In this document: positions 14,224 through 26,315 of the stretch, piece by piece | Layout: each line of letters begins with the position of its first letter | How positions within the stretch are numbered: the first letter of the stretch is position 1 | From: Synchiropus splendidus | Lineage: Eukaryota; Chordata; Actinopteri; Syngnathiformes; Callionymidae | NCBI RefSeq assembly: GCF_027744825.2 | Contig: NC_071334.1 | Coordinates: 56,918,937-56,982,936, forward strand | Direction of reading: 5' to 3' | DNA length: 64,000 bases | Translations under genes and position numbers: made by a program | The notes under the pieces: generated by a model | Seen by the model: only the letters and a program-made list of their open reading frames with translations | Database searches by the model: none | Told to the model about the DNA's origin: nothing

Positions 14224-15278
14224 CAGTGTTGGGCAAGTTACTTTAAATAAGTAACTTAGTTACAGTTACTAGTTACCTCGTTCAATAGTAACTTTGTTAC
14301 TTCAAGTTACTCATTACTTTCAAAGTAACTAGTTACTGGCAAAAGTAACTTTTTTAAAACTGTCTATTATAGTGGAGCTCAAACATAATCATCTTAGAAC
14401 AGTCACGGTCATCGGGCTGGGTCGGGAACCAGTGACGTTGGGACAGAATCGGACCTATTGCTATTATTTGTGTGGCCTGCTAAACTAGACAGTCAGGTAA
14501 TAAAGGCTATTTATCATCTATAAGCCCTCATCCACTTCAAGTGCAATCCCATTAGAAAGTCGCCACGTAGTGACCGGAAGGTGCAACAGCAGTGTGAGTG
14601 CAAGTGAACGAATGACAATATTGAAACTTTTGAAGCTGATGGTCTTCTCAACAGCAACACATCTATTGCAACTGGAAACATGAACTGACTGACAGTGACA
14701 ACTCCACAGCTGCGATAAGCAGCATCTCTTCCACAACATACCTTGTTGCTACTAGTCTGTTCAACTGCTTGTAGCGTCTGCTTCGGGCTCTTTTCCCACG
14801 AGCTTGGTTGATCGACGCGTGCACTTTCTAAAGATGTCACGCCAGATTGGAATTGCTCGTTTTAGACGTGCATGGTGTTTTCGAGCCTCCACATAGCTTG
14901 CACGCCACAACAATATTTCTCTGTTCTTTTACAGCTAAAAAGGGAAAATAATGAGAATATATCCACTAAGGGAATCCCACACCTGGACCGTCATCGATTG
15001 CAACCATTATTTTTTTTCACATGCCTGGCGCTGCATCACATGACTAATGTGGGCTTCATGTCCACCTCGGAAGCTTTTAATGCGTATTATGGGCACTGCT
15101 TTTTCAACTTTTTAAAGAGTTGTGAATGTGAATTAACAACTAACGTGCATCTTTAAATCACAGGAATGATAAACGCGTTGGTAATTTTGGCAAAGGAACG
15201 CGTTATCGCTCTTGTTATTACAAAAGATAACGTAGTTCCTATAACGCGTTGCTTAATAACGCGTTAGTCCCAACACTG
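14224..15278. mobile_element. non-autonomous hAT DNA transposon, 1,055 bp, intact ends
   Basis: The element begins CAGTGTTGGGCAAG and ends GTCCCAACACTG, giving an imperfect terminal inverted repeat of CAGTGTTGG type. It is flanked by a perfect 8-bp duplication, TTCATATT, at 14216-14223 and 15279-15286, which is the hAT superfamily signature. Sub-terminal DNA is rich in GTAACT/AGTTAC repeats at the left and AACGCGTTA repeats at the right, as in a very abundant fish family. Open frames inside (for example 14514-14840 minus) show no BED finger or hAT dimerisation motif, so it must depend on transposase made elsewhere. The perfect target duplication suggests moderate age. Confidence 0.93.
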
Positions 15279-15286
15279 TTCATATT

Positions 15287-17860
15287 GACCCGAAGGATCC
15301 GACAGTACTGTCCCTCCAAAGGAGGCTGTGATCCACCCATGCAATGGGCCCATGAGCCTACGGTTGGAGGCAAACAAGAAGTCCGCCGGCGCTTATAAAT
15401 TGGTCATACAAAAGCAGCCACTCACTGACATCTGTATCGGATGATCTATTAGTCCAGCCATCCATTTTGATTTGCCTGTATAATGTCACATAGCATTTGA
15501 AGCAAAAAAGTCCAGACCTCCTTCTGTCCCGAAACCACCTTCAGCTTTTATTGGAGAAGACAGCGGCTCTGGCCTGAGGCCTCCATCGAGTAGAAAGCAG
15601 TGGGTTTACACGTATTCCTGCATGATCGGCATACTTGACAAATCTGCATCAATTGCTGCAACCGTTGGTCATTTTCCTTCTTAACCAATCTCGCACAACC
15701 TCCCGAGTCAGTAGTCACTAGTCACCAGTTGAATTTATTTTGCTATTCTGATTTATTAATTTTGTTTCAGGGATTGAGAGCCTGCGTTGTCACAGACCGA
15801 TGCGCAGATGCAGCAATGTTCAACAATATCCAACTACTTTCTCCGCAGTTTTACAGCCCAAAACGACCATCTTTCGCATAGATGGTATTCCAGTATGTAT
15901 CTCAATCCTCCAGAAGTATACTGAGCAGCAGGTAGAAAACAGCACTAGCAAGTTAGAACAAGGCAGCAAATTGTCTAAAAACTCACACAGAAGAATTTGT
16001 TGTCTCACACTACTTTTGGTATTCCTTGTTCTTAAGTGTTGTATCTGTAGCTGGAAATACTTTGCATGTATGCTAAAAAAATTGTGTACATATACGCTCC
16101 TCCTCTATACATGTGCTTCTTTTTAGTGTTATTCAGATAATTGTGTTGCTGTTGAGATGCTATGGTGGGATGTTGATTTGTTTTCCTCGAGCCCGGGCAT
16201 GAAAGCATCTCAAGGGTGCTCACGGTGCCTCTTAGCTTTGTGCTTGTGCAATTGTGTTGTTATGTCAGCCTGACATGTTCCAGCTATTGAATGCTGCCTA
16301 TTGCTCAATTGCGCAGAATGATCAGATCCCACTTGTGTTCCAGCAGAGAATGTTTTCCACATTCTCGGCCCTCACAAAGCTTGGGGAGATGTAAACACTG
16401 CCCACCAACTGCATTAGGTTTGGGCTCTCTATGTATTTACTTTACATTTTTCATATATATTTTTTCTTTCATGATGGAAATATAGTTGTAGCAACACAAG
16501 TTGACGATTCATGTCGATACGTGTGATGTCATGTAAAAATTCAAGCATTAAAAGTATGATTCATTGAGCAGTTATGCGGTTTGATATTGCATGAAAGTAT
16601 TTTCATGTAATGTCCTGAGAGTACGCACTAAGAGACTCTGCCAGGCACTTAAAATGAAAAGCGCTAATATGAAATAATTAGAAGACATTTGGGATAACTA
16701 ACTTAATTTTATGCATTCATATCTGTACGAGTGAACACGCTTCTCTGGCTATGCCTGCGTGTGTGAACTTGGTGTCCTTGTAATGAACACATTTTAAAAA
16801 AATAATATGCACGAATGTGTTTGCATGGCTGACCTGTAAACACGCTACTTTCCAATTATCCAATTTCTGTGTTCATCGTGTCGCATCAGAGGGTAAAGAG
16901 CAGTATCGTCCAGAGTGGTTAAAAGCGCGACTTTAATGCGTTGATTTCCTTAGTTGCTTGTAGTGGAAACACCCGACTGTTGGGTCCATGGGCAACTTGG
17001 TCCGGTTTCATCTCACCTTTACTGCATGGATGCCTCCTCTTATCCCAGAGTGTGGATTGTCTCTCTGTTTTTTCTGACCTGTCATTCGCTTCTTTTATAC
17101 CTCTCGGTCAAACGGGTTAAAGTTGAAGCAAGATTCTCACTCATTTCCACTATATAGCCCCCCCTCTCCCCAGCCCCCCATCTGTGGCCCGGTTTCTTGT
17201 TGAGCGGCAGATGTGAACCTCATCTAAGACAGGCCCGCCACGCTCTCTGACTCCATCTGTCTCCAAACGTGTCTGCTTTGCGAGCCACTGCTGGAAAACG
17301 AGCAGTGTTTCTTTTTTTTTTTTTTTCTGGAGCCAATCACAATCTCCCGGTTGGGAGGTAGACATAGCACCCCTGCTGAGACGGTTAACTGCATGGTACA
17401 ACCTGAATAATTCTGTTGTTGATGCTTACAGTGAGGTAGAGGACGGTCCCCAGTCTGTCTCCTCAGGCACTGAGGCACTGATAATAATGATCAGAACCAA
17501 ACTCGGGCACTACACTCAACGCACTTTTCTAGCTGTCATGTTGATATTGTTATTCAAACAAGGCCTTTTAAGCATGCCGGGCAGGTGTATTAAATCATTC
17601 ACACAGACAGATAAACACCTCTGTTTAAAAGAACTGGAGCTCTGTGGCAACTGTTTCATGGTTCAGGCCTCCCCGGGTTAATATGTGTCCCAGATCAGAG
17701 AGTGTGACTCATTCCTGTTTCACTGATGCCAAATCCACTGAGCTTTTTAAAGTCTTAAATGACAGTTACTCAGGTTCCCTTGTCATTTGTGCACAACACA
17801 GTAAAGCTAAAAAAGACATCCTTTGATCCTCATTTGAGTCTTTAAAAACTGAGTCGTTTC
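15287..17860. other. non-coding DNA, nothing recognised
   Basis: No exon or transposon is recognised. A T run at 17311-17327 generates poly-Lys frames on the minus strand, which are artefacts. Confidence 0.45.
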
Positions 17861-17869
17861 AGTAAGAGG

Positions 17870-18053
17870 TATCATAAATGGAATTGCCAAAATCTAAAAC
17901 GATACTAAAAAATCTACTTATTTTTGCTGACCTGTTTGGCTTCCTTTTTTTCTCCCGGAGAATCGATAAGAGAATCGCTAAGGAATCTAACCATTACGCA
18001 GTATTGATAATGGAATCATAACCCTTAACATCCTGTCAATTCCCATCCCTACA
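17870..18053 (-). mobile_element. probable hAT-type element end (truncated)
   Basis: The stretch carries repeated GAATCGATAAGAGAATCG-like text and ends at CCCATCCCTA (18044-18053). Read on the minus strand this gives TAGGGATGGGAATTGACAGG, which resembles the left terminus of a common fish hAT family. The other terminus was not located, so boundaries are approximate. Confidence 0.5.
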
Positions 18054-18054
18054 C

Positions 18055-19510
18055 AGAGTTTGAAATTCAATTACCCGCATTCAGGTCACTTTTCACAGGT
18101 TGATATTTTTGCCCAATCCTCAGTGCCGCGCAGGGCTCGGTAAAAGGGCGGCACATTGGGAGGTATCGGCTCCCAAGTACAAGTACGAGAACAGCATAGT
18201 TGGCCAGTATAGAGCAGCATTGATGCGCAAGCTAGACAGATGGATAGAACATCCAGCTTGACATGTTGTACGTGCACACGAGCATGGGATCATTTTAATA
18301 TCAATGGCGTAAATCAAGGATGGAGGCGTAGAGCCTCTATCAAAACTAACTCACAGCTTTGGTGCACTTTTGTCATCTCCTCTTTTTTGGACCTCGGATA
18401 CAGCAAAGCAAAATTGGACTAATGAAACTGAAATGGAAGATGTATTTCTTTATCGCTTTTAGAATAGCTTAAGGATAAGAGGATGTAGAACCAAAGCTTT
18501 AAATGTCAGACATAGTTTATATATTTTTTTCTTTTTACCAAGGCTGCTCTCTGTGTTTTATTCTGACTTGAGTGCAAATCAAGATAAGGAGTTCACAAAG
18601 AAATGACTCGTAATAAGAGATTAATGTTCTACCCTTGTACTCTCGGGGACATGAGATGTGATGAGAAATGTGAAAATAGTGCCGTAAATGTGCTGTATAT
18701 TTTTAGACGTCCGACTAAAAGCTAGGTTTTAGGCTCTGCTGAAATGGTTCACCCTTGTGAAGCAGCACAGCAGAGCTACAGACAGAACCAATGTTTCCAA
18801 ATTTGTTCAGATGGCAGAATTCACCTCCTACAGCATTAGAAAACTGCATCTGAAACTAAACTTGTGAGAGCAACCTCACACAGGACGTAGTGCACCATAT
18901 AGGCACCATTGTAAATCCTGACTTCTGTGCCATTGCTGTCTAGAAACTCAGCACTGGCTGGCTCTGCGATGTTATTCTGTAATGGATTCCACCTTGTTTC
19001 AGCTGTGGTGGGCAAGTTAAAATGTTTCTTTTTTTTTTTTTTCAATTTTACATTTTCTGGTGCACTTTCCTATTCAATATAAATAGATTTTTTTTTTTCC
19101 TGAACATATTTCCAGTTCCATTTGAAGGATGTGGATAAGCCCAAATCAGCGGTAAGTAAATGGCATTCAAATGTTTTCACTAACATATTTTACTGACAGA
19201 TTTTGTCCGGTGTGTCACAATGCACTTGTGTTTAACTAGCACATCAGTAGGTTTGTTATTTCTGTTGTCACAGGTGTTTGATAATTACTCTCAATAAGGG
19301 CTCATTTTCAGTCAGAGATATCGTAGTTTTAACAGTAGTTAATTTCATGCCAATACTACGTAAACAAACGTCTCCTTTCACAAGCACACGATAATCTTCT
19401 AGGGGATGCAGTTTCACTATTACGGCATTTCACAAACAAACGGAAGACGTTCCGCAAATGCTATGCTACTGACAAACATATGTTTCTGCAACATCAAATA
19501 AAGAGATGAG
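18055..19510. other. non-coding DNA, nothing recognised
   Basis: No exon or element is recognised. There are short T runs at 19029-19042 and 19090-19100. Confidence 0.45.
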
Positions 19511-20355
19511 AGATGGGGACTGGAGACGTTGTGACTTAGGCTTGAGTTGTTGTTTTGATGACTCGTGACGTGAAAAAAGGAATGACTTTAAAGTTGACTT
19601 GCTCTGGAAAGTTAACTTGAAACGTGAATTGACCTGAGACAATGACTTGAATGACTCGATGTGTGTTGATGAAGCAAGTCAGCATTCAATATCACACTTT
19701 CCATCAGTCACATATCATTTTATTTGTTTTTTTAAATGCAACCAATAACTTTACAGTAGATTGCATTAACAAGCGAGCAAGTTCACCTCTACAATAGTCA
19801 TATAAAAATAAAGAGCAACCTTGTGGAATGTCAATTCAAACTGCAGAAATGTTGCTTTGCACCTTTCTTTTGTTCTTACTGTAATATTTCAACATTGAAA
19901 AATAATAACTGAAGTAGAGGCTAAACTTCTTCATTTATTTTTTTTTTCAAAGGTAAAGATACAATTCAAGCATCAAAGTAAAGTGCAACTTTTCCTCTGG
20001 TTAAATGAGATGTAGGTCAGCCTACTACTCTCATTTTAACGAACAAACAACAGAGTGTTCATGTTTTGGCTGCGTTCACGGTGCCTTGACAGTCAGTTGC
20101 TGCTCTATTTTACTTCACCTAAAGAAATGCAACACACCACAACCGCAACCTATTTAGAGCATCTGCATTCTTGCGAGGTCCAAACACTGGGCTGCAACAA
20201 AGGTTTTATCATTCCTTGCTCCGTTTGCTTCACTCCATCGTCTGCCTTGCTGTTTTGTCTGCTGCAGGAACGTGGCAATGACAGACCGTCCAACTTCATC
20301 GAGTGACATTTAAAGTCTTTATTGTTATAAAAGAGCATTTGTTTTCCTTTCTTTA

Positions 20356-20443
20356 GTACAGTGGTACCTCGGTTCTCGACTACAATCCGTTCCAGAAGGC
20401 CATCCAAGAGGCGATTTGTTCGAAATCTGAATTGATTTTTTCT
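20356..20443. mobile_element. terminal fragment of CAGTGGTACCTCGG MITE family
   Basis: The fragment starts CAGTGGTACCTCGGTTCTCG and runs into text resembling TCGAAATCTGAATTGATTTT. It appears to be the left end of the family whose body and right end are seen at 22600-23150 and 29170-29596. Confidence 0.6.
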
Positions 20444-20497
20444 GGCTTTTTAAATTTATTAAGATCGGATTGTGCAGAAAAATAGGAGCTTTTTGGA

Positions 20498-20625
20498 CGT
20501 GGTGAAGCAGGACATGAGGTCTGTAGGTGTGAGAGAAGAGGAAGCAGAGGACAGGGTGAGATGGAGGAGGATGGCACCCCTGAAGAGAGAAGCCGAAAGA
20601 GAAAGAAGAAGGATTGTGCCGTAAA
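20498..20625 (+). pseudogene. LINE reverse-transcriptase ORF, C-terminal coding fragment
   Basis: One forward frame (from 20499) reads DVVKQDMRSVGV, then REEEAEDRVRWRRM. This is the tail motif that follows reverse transcriptase in a widespread group of fish LINE polyproteins (D-VK-DM--VGV--E-A-DR--WR). Only about 40 residues survive and no start, RT core or endonuclease is present, so this is a dead fragment. A related remnant lies at 32850-32990. Confidence 0.7.
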
Positions 20626-21038
20626 AAAAGGTGACTTGACATGGACTCGATTTGACATAAACAATGACTTGTGTTGGCCAAGAAAAATTGACTTGAAACT
20701 CGAAAGTTGAGACTTGAGACCTGACAAACACAACATTCTTCTTCCCTACAGCCGAAACACATCTTTGTCTTTCAAGTCAATGGCTGAATTTTTTTCTGTC
20801 CTCTTTATCCAATTTTCCCCAATAATCTAAACTCAGACATAAAGCAGCAGCATGTGATAAACATATATCTTGTATATGCACAGTAATGAGTGTCGTTCTG
20901 TGTCGTTTGCGCAATCGAGATATGAACCACTAGTTTCTTACTATTGCAGTCAGCTGTGCTGGCACGGAGACGCTGTGGGACCCTTGCAGACGCTCACTAA
21001 ATCCTCCTCAAGGGGTCTTTAATTTAGCACTGCCAATG

Positions 21039-21067
21039 TTTTTTTTTTTTTGTTTTTTTTTTTTTTT
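21039..21067. repeat. poly(T) tract
   Basis: About 28 T with one G interruption. Confidence 0.95.
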
Positions 21068-21079
21068 CCCGATGAACTC

Positions 21080-22590
21080 ACTTACCAGTCGCCTTCTTAT
21101 CACCAGCTCAGAAACAACCCACCAGCTCGCCCTCTGAGCGCTTCCCTCGCTCTCCACCAGTCGCTAATATGATTGTGAAGTGAAAAATTTAATTGTGGTC
21201 CCAGAAAATTGCTTTCTGAATCTGATCGAAGCCTCGGCCCGAAAGCTAATCCGGCAGCTTCCGCTGAGCGCGAGTCCCCTGACTAGCTCATAACCTAGAC
21301 CACAGACAGTGGAGGAACAGAGGAAGCCGTCGCGCATATAATCACACACACAAACACACACACACACCCGAGAGGCCACTCTAATATAATTAGGTACAAA
21401 CCAATTATTCAAGTCATCAGTCTCAGTGTGATGATATGTCAACATTTCTCCTCTGTCTTTTTTTTTCTCCCCAAATTGATCTTGAGCTGCATTACTAATT
21501 TTGCATTGGTACCCAGCTTTCACTTCAGTCAAGCACCACTAAACTATGGATGACGGCTTGGGTGTGGTGCAGGTGCGAATATGAATCGTCCACTTGGCGA
21601 CTTATGTAGACTTGTTTGCTGACTCTTACACAGCAGGTGGACACAGTTGAAATCTACACTTTAGCCATGGTGGAAGTGTGTTAGTCAACTGTGGCTTTAG
21701 CACAAAACCCCTTTCCATTCACTGAGCATGTCCGAAAGCTATGGATGCAGGTTGCGCTCGCGAGGATGCTCGAGTGCTTTATTGAAGCTAGACATTCCAT
21801 CCATCCTTCACTTGCTTTTCCCTTATTCCCCGTGCAGTTAGGCAAAGAGTGAAGTCTTGCAACAGCTTGTTGCAGGGCACGTGAGCAGCATGATGTCAGC
21901 TTCCATTGTAATTTAAATTGCTGACAGTTAAATCAGATGAGAAATTAGCGTCAGGCCTGAAAACTACATGACTGTTTAAATCAACAGCATTTAGATTCAC
22001 ATGTAGCACAGCATTCCAATCACTGTGATTAAAAAAGGCACGTATTGGGACATAATATAGGACCGGTCTCAGGCTCTGACAGTCGTTTTTGGCCCTAACA
22101 CCAGGTTTTGCGCGTTGACGTGTCAGTGTTGTGCGTCCCAATACTCCTAAGACTGAGGGCACTCACTGTTTGTCACTTGAATTGATCCCTTCAAACCCAC
22201 TACGGAGCTGACTTGTGACTGTGAATTGAATAACTCTTAAATAAAACAATGGGGTATCAGACAACAGGTACATTTTAGCTGCAAGGACTATTCTGTTTGT
22301 TTACTTCCTCCGCGTATCACATGTTAGTGACCTAAAGGCTCGACCGCATCTGACAAAATTAACAATACAACATTATTAAGTATGTTATTTCTTCTTAGCG
22401 AACTACAGTCGGCTAGCATCCAGGCTAACACTGATGTCGACATACCGCTAACAGATGTCTCACCACAGAAACCTTCAGCTATATATATTTTCTATTGGTT
22501 CACCAAACAAAGTAAGATTATCAGCGCCGATGCAAGAGGTCAAGGGGACCAAAATATACAGAAAGCAAAACACATCAAGGCAGCCAATGG
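21080..22590. other. non-coding DNA with a CA tract
   Basis: A CA tract occupies about 21343-21366. No exon is recognised. The 21164-21532 minus-strand frame is open partly because it translates the CA tract. Confidence 0.45.
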
Positions 22591-22599
22591 CACCCTAGG

Positions 22600-23150
22600 T
22601 TGTCTTTACGCTGTTCATCTATGTGTGTGGCGGCTGTATGTGGGAGGGGTTGCCGAGTGAGTGAGGTCTCTCCAGAAGGGAAGAGGTGCCCGGTGCGTGT
22701 CCAGCTCTGAATGTGCGCTTCTGTGCAGTTTGGCTGTGACAAAGTCATAAACCAAGTCACGCTCTGTCCCAGACTCGCCTCATCCCTGTCCCAGCTCCAG
22801 CCCACAACAGGACATCAAACCCTGGAGTGAGCGCTCCAGCCTCGGAGGTGTGGAGAGCGAGCACCTCCCCTGTGACACTCTACCACGGTCCAGTGCGGAG
22901 ACAGGAAAGGTTTTACACCTCAATATGAAGAAAAAACAGTCAGTAAATGTAGCTAACGGGACACGTCCGCTACACACATAACAAAGCTCGTCGTGGGTCA
23001 GCTGATCGGTCCGCGCACGTTATGTTTTTTCTGGCTTTTTTTCGGGAGCGTTCGAGTTCTGGATTTTCATTCGAAATGCGAAGCAAAAAAAATCTTGAAA
23101 TTTTTGTTTCGAACAACAATTTCTTCGAATTCCCTGATGTTCGAAAAGCG
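22600..23150. mobile_element. MITE-like repeat, copy A
   Basis: Positions 22619-22900 are 97.5% identical, without gaps, to 29313-29594 (7 differences in 282). The right part (about 23040-23150) consists of GTTCGA/TTCGAA-rich text ending near a degenerate GTTCGAAAAGCG. That appears to mirror the CAGTGGTACC...TTCGA terminus seen at 20356. The high identity of two copies 6.7 kb apart indicates recent spread or gene conversion. Confidence 0.75.
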
Positions 23151-23239
23151 AAAAAGCGTAAAAATTAAATCAGAAAAAAGAATTGCTGATATTTCCCCAT
23201 GGCAGCCCAGCGCTGTACCAGAAACTTAACTAGACCTCG

Positions 23240-25560
23240 GATGGTGCCAGAAGAAAGCGAGAGGAAATTGCAACCTACAGTCAACAATCCGAGTGTGCCA
23301 CAGTTTGTACAATTAAAGAATTGAGATTTTGGACATTTCAAACTCTGTAAATCTGACCTCAGTCTAATTCTTCGAACTGGGATTTATGGAAAACTATTTT
23401 TCCATAAATAAGTGGGATATCTTGTGGATGTCATGTGAGATGTTTTTTTGTCACAATGCTGTTGAGAAATCTTGGTCCAAAAAAAAAAATAGTATGTGAC
23501 CTATTTTTCTTAACAACACACTGCTCATTAAAAAACTATTCCTCTGCTTTAAATAACAAGCACAATCCACTAATGATGATGTTTCCGAAATATTTCAGGA
23601 GGTGGCACATGTCACCAACTGTGAGATGATCACTAATCAAACAGGTGACATGCCTTTGAGATATGATGCTACGAATGGCACTATTGATGTGTTGCGACAG
23701 CGAGATCCAAGGTTAGCTGATATAAAAGTCAACAGGAAACTTTGATGAGGGGCAAACCGTGGTCTTACACAGTTTGCAAACTTTTTTTTTTTTCCCCAGC
23801 ACTCAGATTGTGTTGACATGCTCCACCCAAGCTTTTGGCTGCGCTTGGGACTCAAACGTCTTTGCCTTGTGACAACACATCCACTGATTTAATTCAGCAA
23901 CTGTCAGGTCATGCTGGGAGCTTGCAGTACAGGCCTGGCTGTTCGTGTCTTGTCGAGAAACACCAGTGCCACCATTTGTTTAGTGTCGACTGAAGCAGGC
24001 GGTGACACATGCTTATAAGGCCACTGCGGGATGTAGAGGCGCTTCAAAGCAGTCAGGCAGCATCAAAGGGTCTTCTTGAACCTTTTGCTTTTACATATGT
24101 GCAGGAGATGAGTGTGATTCGGCCCTTTCTGAAGTAGGAATTCAATGCCGTCCCTCAAGCTGCATTTTTATTTCCATCAGTCACCGAATAGTTTTCATCC
24201 TGCATTCTGGGTTAGAGCCACAATGTGATGATACCAATGTAATGTCACCATATATGGATATATGGAACAGAACGTCATTGCACTCCCTTCAAATGGTTTG
24301 CGCAGTTATTTAACCGTTCATTGCAAAAGGCTTCAAACATTTATGAGGAGAGTTTAATGAAAGAATGTGTGGGTCAAAACAATTTTTGCCTATAGAAATG
24401 AATTGAATGCCATCAGTCTGTTAATGTGATACATTTTGTCAAATTAATAACAGGGAAAAAATGCAAATAATCCAGATAAATCACATTTTAGTCATGATTA
24501 ATCACAGGGAATATTTTCAGTGCACCGTATTATAAGATGCAACATCATAACTAAAACATCCATGATGAACTAAATGAGATAGACAAGAAACAGACGGACA
24601 ATCACCTGACTTCAGTCTTGAGACACCTGATGGTTAACCTGTGCCACCACAGCTCTTTGAGGATAAAAGGTACGGACGCTCTGAGGTCAAGACACCAATT
24701 TGTATGAAATGTCCAGGTTTGCAAAGCTCTGTTGGGGTCCTGAAATTGCTGTTCACTCTTAAAGCCCAGTTTGGATGAAGCAAAATAATATATATACTCC
24801 AGCGATGGCAGCACCGCTTGAGTCAAACCCGCTGGATAACTCCCCTCTTCCAACACCAGCACACCCACCTCATCCACACCCCCGAGACCGAGGCATGCCC
24901 TTTTTTTCTCATCCCATTAATCTCTAAATTATTCAAAGCTTTTTGAAATTGATTTCTTGATAGGTTAATCGCAAATCAAAACTGAACCTTGGACCAAGTC
25001 TCGTCCCTGAGGGCAATTTTTGACAATCAAATATTCATGGAGAAATGGAATGTTAGCAGATCATTTCTGCCACTGACTGATGAGGCAGATGCAGGGAAAT
25101 TCCAATGGAGAAAAGATGGAGACGTAGAAGTTATGCCATGACCTGAGCTAAGATTTAGACTTTCCATTCTCAGGTAAACAACCTGCCTGCTGTTATACAC
25201 AGAGCAGCATGAGCCATTGAATTAGGACAGTGTACGACAACTTGGATGTGTACAGAGTATATGTGACAATCTCAGGCATGGCTCTCTGTAAAGCGCCTCA
25301 TGCGAGGACTTCTTGTAAAAGTGTAAAACATATGTTTAGAAACATCTGTACATGACGGGAAAATGAACCTTTTTTACAAATTATGAGTTAGATTCAATGA
25401 ACCTAAGAGAATAATAATTTCTTCTGTTGACTCTCATATCGATGACATTCAGAATGCCAGTAATTGATCAATGGCTTTATGGTCAAATGAAATTGGTCAA
25501 ACAAATTCATGAAGTCAAAAGGTGATGTCATCAATATGTGTCATCAACCCAGTCAATCTA
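23240..25560. other. non-coding DNA, nothing recognised
   Basis: No exon or transposon is recognised. Confidence 0.45.
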
Positions 25561-25565
25561 GAAGT

Positions 25566-26310
25566 TGTCATGGCTGCTTGAGTTGGACCCAGGTGCAGTG
25601 CGTGCTGGTCGACAGAAAACTCCGAAACGAGAGTAAATTAAAGAATTTATTCAACAAAAGGCGAGTTTTAAGACAGACGAACAAGTACGGAGAACAGAAG
25701 GCGCCAGAGCCAGAACGCGGACCGGGAACTACACGTAGGGATTGGGGAAGAATCTGAAAACAGAAGAGAGGCGAATTAGAATCAAGCCTATAAAACGAGG
25801 AGAACACAAACACACTCGGAGATAAGCTCACGAGGTCCAAATAACTTAAAGCGCTGCGTGGAGGAGAAAAAACTCAAACTCACACGAGGAATAAACTTCT
25901 ATAAACGATAAATGAAAGAGGTGAGACTAAATGCTCACACGCGGGTCGACTATATGAATGGAGGGGAAAACAGAAAACGGAGCGAGGAAGAACGAGAACT
26001 AAGAAGGCGGCTGAAAAGGAAATCAAGCGCGCAGAGAAATTTAGGAAAGTCAGGGGAACGAAGCGAGAGAGTCTTGAAAGAGTTTACCATGGGGAAGCGA
26101 AACAATCCTCTGGCGGCACAGACTGGTGTTGAGGTGTTGAAATCCATGTGAGGCTTGATTGTCAAATGAACACCAGCTGCGCCACTTGTGAAGCTGGAAC
26201 AAAGGAAGGAAAAAGGAAACACAGGAGCAACCGAGAGTAACAAAATAAAAGCATGGAACAATGCGGGGTGAACAGAGGTTAAAACAGACAAAGTAGTTAC
26301 GGATATGACA
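25566..26310 (-). mobile_element. solo LTR (745 bp) with 5-bp target duplication
   Basis: The element starts TGTCATGG and ends ATATGACA, the TG...CA form of a long terminal repeat with a short inverted TGTCAT/ATGACA terminus. It is flanked by a perfect GAAGT duplication (25561-25565 and 26311-26315). An inverted poly(A) signal (TTTATT near 25647) puts its transcriptional orientation on the minus strand. No gag or pol, primer-binding site or second LTR adjoins it, so it is a solo LTR left by recombination. The Gypsy type is inferred only from resemblance of its end to common fish LTRs (GGGTCC-containing terminus, shared with 48596-49382). Confidence 0.82.
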
Positions 26311-26315
26311 GAAGT

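Larger units (their letters stand above)
19513..20735. mobile_element. composite DNA-transposon relic with ACTTG-rich ends, interrupted
   Basis: Both edges (about 19530-19680 and 20625-20725) are built from degenerate GACTTG/TGACTTGAA units, a texture seen at the ends of a common fish non-autonomous element. Between them lie other repeats: a CAGTGGTACCTCGG terminus at 20356 and a LINE coding fragment at 20498-20625. This suggests nested insertions. No target-site duplication was found and the outer borders are uncertain. Confidence 0.4.

Noticed and set aside
20325..20762. Three overlapping minus-strand frames up to 145 codons
   Set aside because: They run across nested repeats antisense to the LINE fragment at 20498-20625.
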